Assembly (NCBI GenBank): GCA_025450095.1
Contig: JANWID010000011.1
Span: 1-12,287, forward strand
Length of the DNA stretch: 12,287 nt
From: Bacteroidia bacterium
GTDB lineage: Bacteria; Bacteroidota; Bacteroidia; AKYH767-A; OLB10
Direction: 5' to 3'
The translations under genes and the position numbers were made by a program. The notes below the pieces were generated by a model. That model worked only from the letters and a program-made list of their open reading frames with translations, was not told where the DNA came from and searched no databases. This document shows positions 6,346 to 12,287 of this stretch, piece after piece (position 1 is the first letter of the stretch; the number at the start of each line of letters is the position of its first letter).

Positions 6346-7399
6346 CTGAAATGATATTATAGAATTTCTGAAGGTGCTTTTTAAGTATGAAACCAACCAG
6401 CACGCAAAGTGTGATCGTAATATTCGGCGCAGCAAAGTAACTTATCAATACACCTCCATCGTACTTTCCTAATGAAGCGAGCATTCCTTTTTTTACGATT
6501 GTTAAAATGGGCTCATGGGAAGTGTAGATAAATAATGAGAAAGAAAAAAGCGGGAACACCTTCAGCTTTGTCATGTCCGTATTCGAAAAATACCGATCGT
6601 ACAGGCACCATAAAGCTAGTAGTCCTGACAAAACAGAAAATTTCTGTACGATAGCCCAATAGATAAAATCAATACCCTTAAACACCATAATCGATTTAAC
6701 AAGAGAAAGAATAACCCAGCAGGCAAAGAATTCCAATGCATAGCGTGGATATTTCCGTTCACTAATGAGGTAACTGTTCAGGGCAAAATAAAGGCCTATT
6801 GAAAAAAATAAGAGGGAGCGGCTATCGAACACCTGGAAGTCAATTTCAAAAAACCAGACGACCATAAATATTATCAATGGATAAAGCCGAAAATTCTTCA
6901 CAAGAAAATACAGAACAGGAGAAATCAAAACCAGCATCATAAGGTCCCTGAGAAACCATAATTGGTAAGGAATCGGTTGTATAAAAAGAGTATGGAGCAG
7001 ATCTGTAATTGAGTAATCGGTAATTCTGACTCCGGTGAAAAAATATCTGGTAAAGGGAAACGTTTGCAGAAAGAAGAAGAATAAAATTCCCCAAAGAGAC
7101 CAAAGCAGATAAGGCGTCAATAATGATCTTGCACGTTTCTTAAGTTTTGCCAGGAACCATCCACGCGATTCTTTCATGTTGAGAAAAAACAGGTAGCCTG
7201 ATATCATAAAAAACATAGGAGAGGCAACGCGGGTTAAACCCTGGGATATAAAATTTTCAATGAACCCTGTAAGCCCTCCCCTGACTATAATTTCTGATTC
7301 AGACATTAGTAAAAGCAGGTTGTGTGAATGCACAAAAACAACCAGGATGGTGCAAATAATTGAAATGACTCTGAATTTGGAGTGGAGGTAACTGTTCAC
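6335..7399 (-). CDS. Acyltransferase-3 family integral membrane protein
   Basis: The protein has 354 residues and roughly ten hydrophobic segments, typical of the acyltransferase 3 family, which moves acetyl or other acyl groups onto extracytoplasmic glycans, peptidoglycan or lipids. Visible features are an N-terminal FRVISIICTILVVFVHSH (9-26) with the family's active-site-like His24, SPMFFMISGYLFF (60-72), the QLWFLRDL block (146-153), and SLFIYTSHEPIL (288-299) near the end. The start codon is GTG at 7397-7399 (CAC on the plus strand); it places the first helix exactly as in relatives, whereas the next in-frame ATG, in the coding sequence for LLMSE, would delete it. The substrate cannot be read from sequence. 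No glycan or capsule genes are nearby. It overlaps nhaA by 11 nt, which probably makes a two-gene operon. Confidence 0.9.
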   Translation of the reverse strand: MNSYLHSKFRVISIICTILVVFVHSHNLLLLMSESEIIVRGGLTGFIENFISQGLTRVASPMFFMISGYLFFLNMKESRGWFLAKLKKRARSLLTPYLLWSLWGILFFFFLQTFPFTRYFFTGVRITDYSITDLLHTLFIQPIPYQLWFLRDLMMLVLISPVLYFLVKNFRLYPLIIFMVVWFFEIDFQVFDSRSLLFFSIGLYFALNSYLISERKYPRYALEFFACWVILSLVKSIMVFKGIDFIYWAIVQKFSVLSGLLALWCLYDRYFSNTDMTKLKVFPLFSFSLFIYTSHEPILTIVKKGMLASLGKYDGGVLISYFAAPNITITLCVLVGFILKKHLQKFYNIISGGR

Positions 7400-7594
7400 A
7401 AAATAGATTTACGATTTACAAATTGCAATTTAAGACCGGAAAATGAAAAACTGTAAACTTCCGGCGAAAATATGAACAATAAGTTGTTAAAATGAAATCC
7501 ATATTTAATAGAACCCAAAAAAGCCTATTCTTATGATTCGTATTCCTCTAAGATAATTTTCATGGGTTTATTAAAGTTGAAGCCTGGGACAAAT
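7400..7594. other. Non-coding AT-rich gap upstream of the acyltransferase gene
   Basis: No gene is visible. The stretch next to the acyltransferase start holds a tandem GATTTAC pair (7406-7419) running straight into the perfect palindrome AAATTGCAATTT (7420-7431), and a small CCGGAA/TTCCGG hairpin (7436-7441 with 7459-7464). Any of these could be operator or 5' leader structure for the minus-strand operon. No TAnnTTTG element is seen on the minus strand here, so the promoter is unassigned. Confidence 0.5.
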
Positions 7595-7627
7595 AAAAAA
7601 ACCCTTCCGTTTGGCGGAAGGGTTTTT
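7595..7627. terminator. Bidirectional intrinsic terminator
   Basis: CCCTTCCG (7602-7609) pairs perfectly with CGGAAGGG (7615-7622) around a TTTGG loop. The stem is flanked by seven A's (7595-7601) and five T's (7623-7627), which extend it and give a U-tract on either strand. It lies 17 nt beyond the rpoD stop and would end that minus-strand transcript; on the plus strand no gene reads into it. Confidence 0.93.
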
Positions 7628-7644
7628 CAATACAACTCTTAACC

Positions 7645-8511
7645 CTATTCAAAATATGTTCTCAGTAAACGGCTTCTTGAATTATGACGCAATCTTTTTA
7701 TGCCATTATCTTTAATCTGGCGAACACGTTCACGTGTCATTTCCAGTTTCATGCTGATTTCTTCCAGTGTATGTGCCCGTTGATGACCAATTCCATAAAA
7801 CAACTTCAAAACGTCACTTTCCTTCGGAGGAAGTGTATTCAGTGAACGGATGATATCCTGTTGCATGGATTCCGCGATCATATCTGTATCGGCAGAAGGA
7901 GAATTTGGATTGGATAAAACGTCGAGCAGATTGCTTTGATCATCTTTTGAATCAAAAGGTGCATCAACTGATACTGCCCGTCCCGATACTCCTAAAGTAT
8001 CGGAAACCTGGTCTTCTGACATCTCCAGAATCTCAGAGAGTTCTTCAGCACTTGGTTCCCGTTCATACTTTTGTTCCAGTTGCACGAATGCTTTTTTGAT
8101 TTTATTCAATGCTCCCAGCTTGTTCAGAGGTAAACGTACAATCCTTGCCTGCTCAGCCAATGCCTGAAGTATCGACTGACGGATCCACCATACCGCGTAA
8201 GAAATAAACTTGAATCCTTTAGTTTCATCGAACTTTTTAGCGGCTTTGATCAGTCCCAGGTTGCCTTCATTGATAAGATCCAGCAAACTCAAACCCTGAT
8301 TTTGGTATTGTTTGGCAACTGAAACTACGAATCTCAGATTTGCTCTTACCAGCTTATCTAATGCTGCTGCATCACCGGCTCTGATCTTTTGTGCTAAAAT
8401 CGGTTCTTCCGAAGGTGCAATCATGGATTCCTTACCAATTTCCTGAAGGTATTTTTCCAATGATGCACTGTCTCGGTTCGTAATTGAAGGCGTAATTTTT
8501 AGTTGTCGCAT
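7645..8511 (-). CDS. rpoD: Primary RNA polymerase sigma factor (RpoD, sigma-70 group 1)
   Basis: This is the housekeeping sigma subunit that directs core RNA polymerase to promoters. At 288 residues it is much shorter than E. coli RpoD but standard for Bacteroidota, whose primary sigma lacks region 1.1. The opening [21 protein letters not shown] (1-21) and region 1.2 are typical of that group. Region 2 (about 51-121) has [37 protein letters not shown] and [13 protein letters not shown], covering core binding, -10 recognition and melting. Region 3 follows, with RIVRLPLN and the VSVDAPF linker. Region 4 (about 225-285) ends in the helix-turn-helix [20 protein letters not shown] for upstream-element contact. 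The ATG at 8511 matches homologue starts. The gene is monocistronic: its own TAnnTTTG element is upstream and a strong terminator is downstream. Confidence 0.95.
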   Translation of the reverse strand: MRQLKITPSITNRDSASLEKYLQEIGKESMIAPSEEPILAQKIRAGDAAALDKLVRANLRFVVSVAKQYQNQGLSLLDLINEGNLGLIKAAKKFDETKGFKFISYAVWWIRQSILQALAEQARIVRLPLNKLGALNKIKKAFVQLEQKYEREPSAEELSEILEMSEDQVSDTLGVSGRAVSVDAPFDSKDDQSNLLDVLSNPNSPSADTDMIAESMQQDIIRSLNTLPPKESDVLKLFYGIGHQRAHTLEEISMKLEMTRERVRQIKDNGIKRLRHNSRSRLLRTYFE

Positions 8512-8876
8512 GTTTAATTAGGGTTTGATTAAATAACTTTAAATGGGTAACAAAATTAGTGCCACATGGTTTACATTGACACTACATTTGCATGTATTAA
8601 ATGTGACTCATTTTCACTGCTTTTCGAACAAATAAACTGCAAAAAAATTGCATTCAGATTGAATTATTTTTGAACAACTGTTTATAACTTTTAACTGACT
8701 TTACTGATGTACTATAATGACGTTTTAAAACCTTTTAAAATGCATTCTTAAACTGGAATGCTCCAACAATTGATTGACTTTTATAAGTACAGGTCCGCGG
8801 TTTCAGGTTTCAATTGATAATTATCATAAATTCGTGAGCCATAATTATGTCACATCTTCAACCTCAATAGACTTCC
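8512..8876. other. Divergent intergenic region between rpoD and the secreted protease gene
   Basis: No gene or structured RNA is recognised in these 365 nt. It is AT-rich and holds several short symmetric elements: ACATTT/AAATGT (8584-8589 with 8599-8604), TGCAA-A5-TTGCA (8638-8652), two TTTTAAAA octamers separated by CC (8723-8740), a GCATTC/GAATGC hairpin (8742-8747 with 8756-8761), and the palindrome TGATAATTATCA (8815-8826). A plus-strand TATTTTTG at 8665-8672 fits TAnnTTTG but would give a 200-nt leader. A weaker TAATTATG at 8842-8849 lies at a better distance from the protease start. The protease promoter is therefore uncertain. Confidence 0.55.
8551..8558 (-). promoter_or_regulatory. 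Candidate -7 promoter element of rpoD
   Basis: The plus-strand sequence CAAAATTA reads TAATTTTG on the minus strand, matching TAnnTTTG. A start site about 7 nt downstream would leave a leader of roughly 30 nt before the rpoD ATG at 8511. A canonical -33 TTTG is not found at 19-21 nt, so this rests on the -7 element and position alone. Confidence 0.5.
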
Positions 8877-11681
8877 ATGAAAATTAGATTTACACTACTC
8901 TCATTATTAGCCTTTTGCCTAAGCATCCCGGTATTTGCAGGAAATAATCCCGGTAAAAAGGAATTTCGTTTGCCTGCCGGACTTACCGCAAACGACCTGG
9001 TACCAGGGGTCATAATTTTTAAGCTAAAACCTGAATTCAGACCGGATGCCAGAGTCCATTCTATTGAAAATCAAAAACTTAATGATGCTTTAAACCAGAT
9101 TGGAGCTATTGGTTTAACAAAGAAATTCCCATTAAAATCAGCGCCTGTTAGTGAACGTAATGCTGCAGGATTTCCAATGACAGACCTTTCGTTGATTTAC
9201 CAGGTTAACTATAACACCTCACTGTCAGTGGAACAAGCCGTCAATACCCTGCTAGGTACAGGATTTGTCGTATATGCCGAACCCAAATATCTTCCCAAAT
9301 TACTGTTTACACCGAATGATCCGAGCACAAGCCTGCAGTATTTCCTTACTAAAATCCAGGCTTATTCTGCATGGGATATCCACCAAGGTGATACAAATGT
9401 TGTAATCGGAATCACGGATACAGGATCCGATCTTGATCATCCGGATCTGGAGCCGAATCTGAAATACAATTATGCAGATCCTATTGATGGAATTGATAAC
9501 GACGGTGACGGATACACTGATAATTTCCGCGGATGGGACCTGGGTGAGAATGATAATAATCCTACGGTTGGTGTAAACAATCACGGGTCTCACGTTTCGG
9601 GTTGTGCAGCTGCTGCTACTAACAATAGCACCGGAGTAGCATCACCTGGTTTTAACTGTAAATTCCTCCCGGTAAAAATTGCCGATGCTTCCGGTGCATT
9701 AACTGAAGCTTATGAAGGAATTACATATGCAGCTGATGCAGGTTGCCAGATAATAAATTGCTCATGGGGAGGCGGAGGAGGAAGTTCTTTCGGTCAGGAT
9801 GTGATCGAATATGCCACCATTAATATGAACTCACTTGTTGTAGCCGCAGCAGGTAATAACAATCTCAATGAAGCATTTTATCCTGCTGCATATGACTATG
9901 TTCTTAGCGTAGCTTCTACAGGAAACAATGACGGAAAATCATCTTTTTCAAATTATGGTCCTACAGTAGATGTATGCGCTCCCGGTTCCAACATTTATAC
10001 TGCAATGTCGGATGATACCTATGGCTTTATGAACGGTACATCCATGGCTTCACCTGTTGCAGCAGGAGCAGCAGCAATTGTGCTTTCACAGAATCCAACA
10101 TTCAATGCACTCCAGATTGGAGAACAACTTCGGGTGACCTGTGATAATATTTATTCCGTTCCCACCAATGGACCCTATATGAATCAGCTTGGAAAAGGAC
10201 GTATCAATATGTTCAGATCACTTACTGAAACCGGCCCTTCTGTGAGAATGACCAACATAGTTACCACCGATGGTAACGACGATGCTTTCGTTATTGGTGA
10301 TACGGTCAGTATTTCCGGGGACATCACCAATTTCCTGGATCCAACAGTAAACCTTGATATCACGCTGACTACTACATCACCATGGGTTACAATCATTGAT
10401 AACAATACCGTGGTTGGTGTTCTTGGAACAATGGTAACTGTAAATAACAACACGGATCCGTTTCTTTTAAAGATAAATGCAGGTACTCCTCAGAATACTT
10501 TAGTAAGTCTCAAGCTGAATTACGCGGATGGTTCTTATGCCGATTTCCAGATGATCGATATTATAGTCAATGTAGATTATATAAACGTTACCATAAACCA
10601 GATTTCTACAACCATTACCAGCAAAGGCAGACTATGTTATAATGGAGAAGCACAGACTGAAGGACTCGGATTTCAGTATAATGGAGAAAATCTTGCTTAT
10701 GAAGCCGGTCTGATGATCGGGCAGAGTGCATCTAAAGTTTCCGATAATGTGAGAGGAAATCCCAATACAGATAATGATTTCCAGTCAGCACAGGTAGTAC
10801 AAAGGATAGTACCACCAATTCAATCGGAATTTGATCTTTACGGAAAATTCAATGACAATCCGTCCGCTACCCCTATTCCGGTTTTGGTAACACATAGAGC
10901 CTATGCCTGGAGTACACCCGGCGATGACAAATACGTAATTGTAGAATACATCATAAAAAATACAGGCGCTTCAAGTCTTAGTAATATCTGGGCTGGTGTT
11001 TTTGCCGACTGGGATATACAGGATTATACTCTGAACAAAGCAGATGAAAATGCCGCAATCAAAATGGGTTATGTGTACAATACTACCCCAACAGGACTCT
11101 GGGCCGGTATAAAGGTGCTTACCGGAACTCCGTTTAACCATTATGCAATTGATAATGTTGCCGGGATTGGTGGTGTTGTTATGAATGATGGGTACGATAC
11201 CGGTGAAAAATATACTACGCTTTCAACTCCAAGACCTGCTGCCGGCGTGAACGGCGGTGGCAATGATGTTATTGACGTTGTAAGTACAGGTCCGTTTACC
11301 CTCGGAGCGGGGGATTCCGTAAAAGTTGCATTTGCACTAATTGCCGGAGATGACCTCAATGACCTGAATACAAGTGCCGGAAACGCCCAGATCAAATATG
11401 ACAACTTTGTTTCTGTACCTGAAAACCAAACTCTGGCGGGTGCCGGTATCCTTACTTATCCGAATCCGGCAGGCAACCTGCTGAACATAGAGTGCGGAAA
11501 CTTCAGGTTTACCCGGATCAGGATTATTGATATTACGGGTCGGATTATAGCAGATATTGAAAATCCGGTTGTTCAAAACGGGTCTTTCCAGGCAGATGTT
11601 TCCACTCTTGCCCCAGGAGTTTATACACTGCAAGTGATCTCAGATGATGAAAGTGTAACCGGTCAGTTCCTGAAAAAATAA
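8877..11681 (+). CDS. Secreted S8 (subtilisin-like) serine protease with T9SS C-terminal sorting domain
   Basis: The 934-residue product begins with a Sec signal peptide (MKIRFTLLSLLAFCLSIPVFA, cleaved about residue 21). Residues about 35-140 resemble an inhibitory propeptide. The peptidase domain (about 160-450) has the triad Asp181 (GITDTGSDLDHPDL), His236 (NNHGSHVSG) and Ser389 (NGTSMASPVAAG), plus the oxyanion Asn327 in AAAGN. Between Asp181 and His236 lies an Asp-rich loop, DGIDNDGDGYTDN (204-216), likely to bind Ca2+. Residues about 455-570 look like a beta-sandwich, and 570-850 is a large Asn/Asp/Gly-rich beta region of unclear role. Residues about 859-934 form a type A sorting domain (TYPNPAGNLLNIE ... 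LAPGVYTLQV ... GQFLKK), which sends the protein through the type IX secretion system to the surface or medium. It is alone on its strand and ends before a strong terminator. The substrate is unknown; nutrient proteolysis is the likely role. Confidence 0.95.
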   Translation: MKIRFTLLSLLAFCLSIPVFAGNNPGKKEFRLPAGLTANDLVPGVIIFKLKPEFRPDARVHSIENQKLNDALNQIGAIGLTKKFPLKSAPVSERNAAGFPMTDLSLIYQVNYNTSLSVEQAVNTLLGTGFVVYAEPKYLPKLLFTPNDPSTSLQYFLTKIQAYSAWDIHQGDTNVVIGITDTGSDLDHPDLEPNLKYNYADPIDGIDNDGDGYTDNFRGWDLGENDNNPTVGVNNHGSHVSGCAAAATNNSTGVASPGFNCKFLPVKIADASGALTEAYEGITYAADAGCQIINCSWGGGGGSSFGQDVIEYATINMNSLVVAAAGNNNLNEAFYPAAYDYVLSVASTGNNDGKSSFSNYGPTVDVCAPGSNIYTAMSDDTYGFMNGTSMASPVAAGAAAIVLSQNPTFNALQIGEQLRVTCDNIYSVPTNGPYMNQLGKGRINMFRSLTETGPSVRMTNIVTTDGNDDAFVIGDTVSISGDITNFLDPTVNLDITLTTTSPWVTIIDNNTVVGVLGTMVTVNNNTDPFLLKINAGTPQNTLVSLKLNYADGSYADFQMIDIIVNVDYINVTINQISTTITSKGRLCYNGEAQTEGLGFQYNGENLAYEAGLMIGQSASKVSDNVRGNPNTDNDFQSAQVVQRIVPPIQSEFDLYGKFNDNPSATPIPVLVTHRAYAWSTPGDDKYVIVEYIIKNTGASSLSNIWAGVFADWDIQDYTLNKADENAAIKMGYVYNTTPTGLWAGIKVLTGTPFNHYAIDNVAGIGGVVMNDGYDTGEKYTTLSTPRPAAGVNGGGNDVIDVVSTGPFTLGAGDSVKVAFALIAGDDLNDLNTSAGNAQIKYDNFVSVPENQTLAGAGILTYPNPAGNLLNIECGNFRFTRIRIIDITGRIIADIENPVVQNGSFQADVSTLAPGVYTLQVISDDESVTGQFLKK

Positions 11682-11715
11682 CAGCTGCTGCTGATATCTA
11701 ATAGCCAATTTATCG

Positions 11716-11742
11716 AACCCTGCCTCTTTCGGCGGGGTTTTT
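11716..11742 (+). terminator. Intrinsic terminator of the protease gene
   Basis: AACCCTGCC (11716-11724) pairs with GGCGGGGTT (11731-11739), nine pairs including one T-G, around a TCTTTC loop. A T-run at 11738-11742 follows. It lies 35 nt past the protease stop and separates that gene from the DUF5606 gene. Confidence 0.9.
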
Positions 11743-11773
11743 CATTGCAGTACTCCTTTCGGGAAATTGTTGT

Positions 11774-11781
11774 TACTTTTG
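11774..11781 (+). promoter_or_regulatory. Bacteroidota-type -7 promoter element of the DUF5606 gene
   Basis: TACTTTTG matches TAnnTTTG exactly and is the same octamer as the element before the M-box. It lies between the protease terminator and the ATG at 11807. A start near 11788 would give a leader of about 20 nt. No clear -33 TTTG is seen at the usual spacing. Confidence 0.6.
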
Positions 11782-11806
11782 AGCTGCAGAAACACTGAAT
11801 TCAGCT

Positions 11807-12287
11807 ATGAGCTTAAAAGGAATTATTTCTATTTCAGGGATGCCGGGACTGTACAAAGTGCTGGCTCAAACCAAAACCGGTTTTATCGTGGAATCACTCA
11901 CTGATAAAAAGAGAATGCCTGTATCTTCCACGCAGCGCATCAGCATGCTGGAAGAAATCAGTGTGTTCACAACGGCTGATGATCTTCCTCTGAAAGAAGT
12001 TCTTTTGAAAATGAAAGAAAATGAAGAGCGTAAACCAATCATCGATCCGAAAGCAGATCCTGATAAGCTGCGGAACTACTTTAAAACTGTAGTTCCCGAA
12101 TACGATACCGAACGAGTTTACCCTTCGGACATCAAAAAAATAATTACCTGGTTCCAGTTGGTTAAGGATATTGTAGCTGTAGAAGACGAAGAGGAAAAGA
12201 AAGATGAAAGTGAATCTGATACTTCAGAAGAACCAGAAACATCAGCAGTAGAAAGCTCTGGCGATACTGCGGAAAAACCAGCTAAAA
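11807..12287 (+). CDS. DUF5606 family protein, 5' part
   Basis: An open frame of 160 codons runs from ATG 11807 off the end of the window, so the C-terminus is missing. The start MSLKGIISISGMPGLYKVLAQT and the following GFIVESLTDKKRMPVSS match DUF5606, a Bacteroidota family of unknown function. The conserved domain appears to cover residues about 1-130: a small SH3-like beta start, then a helical stretch with LKEVLLKMKENEE, a DPDKLRNYFKTVVPEYDTERVY block, and DIKKIITWFQLVKD. After about residue 133 the sequence turns into an acidic, low-complexity Glu/Asp/Ser/Thr-rich tail that is probably disordered and continues beyond the window. There is no signal peptide, so it should be cytoplasmic. It has its own promoter element and sits after a terminator. 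The family call is confident; no function can be given. Confidence 0.9.
   Translation, partial: MSLKGIISISGMPGLYKVLAQTKTGFIVESLTDKKRMPVSSTQRISMLEEISVFTTADDLPLKEVLLKMKENEERKPIIDPKADPDKLRNYFKTVVPEYDTERVYPSDIKKIITWFQLVKDIVAVEDEEEKKDESESDTSEEPETSAVESSGDTAEKPAK

Noticed and set aside
7905..8099. 64-codon plus-strand frame inside rpoD
   Set aside because: Antisense to the conserved sigma region 3; no independent evidence.
9300..9593. 97-codon minus-strand frame, and similar ones at 10184-10453, 11141-11404 and 11337-11633
   Set aside because: All lie antisense inside the protease gene, whose catalytic motifs and sorting domain confirm the plus-strand frame.

Overview
The window is chromosomal DNA of a Bacteroidota bacterium and is essentially a housekeeping region. 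Four things point there: a short primary sigma factor without region 1.1 that begins MRQLKIT; families largely confined to that phylum (DUF4286, DUF5606); a secreted protease with a type IX secretion (T9SS) C-terminal sorting domain; and -7 promoter elements of the form TAnnTTTG instead of TATAAT, with no obvious Shine-Dalgarno sequences. The genus cannot be fixed from the sequence alone.

Layout. (1) Positions 1-2169, plus strand: the 3' end of a TPR protein, a DUF4286 protein, a secreted DUF1571-type protein carrying an internal LysM module, and rsmA (ksgA). They are packed with gaps of 18 nt and 3 nt and a 1-nt overlap, so they are probably one operon. (2) Positions 2170-2668 are non-coding but informative: a GCAGT-rich inverted repeat, a good -7 promoter element, a full M-box (Mg2+-sensing) riboswitch and a hairpin ending just before the next start codon. 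(3) Positions 2669-4998, plus strand: the Mg2+ channel/transporter gene mgtE, then a SerA-like D-2-hydroxyacid dehydrogenase gene 2 nt downstream. (4) Positions 4984-7399, minus strand: nhaA, preceded by an overlapping acyltransferase-3 gene. nhaA converges on the dehydrogenase and their ends overlap by 15 nt. (5) Positions 7400-8876: a bidirectional terminator, the primary sigma factor gene rpoD on the minus strand, and a 365-nt divergent intergenic region. (6) Positions 8877-11681, plus strand: a 934-residue secreted subtilisin-like protease with a T9SS sorting domain, followed by a strong terminator. (7) Positions 11774-12287: a promoter and the start of a DUF5606 gene that runs off the window.

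How the parts relate. The clearest regulatory circuit is promoter - M-box - mgtE, in which intracellular Mg2+ would control its own uptake protein; the dehydrogenase gene probably shares the transcript. The rpoD product is the factor expected to read the TAnnTTTG elements found before mgtE, before the DUF5606 gene and before rpoD itself. I found no phage, transposase, CRISPR array, tRNA or rRNA, and no convincing undescribed multi-gene system. The items most worth checking are the translational-looking M-box platform, the LysM insertion in the DUF1571 protein, and the GCAGT inverted repeat.
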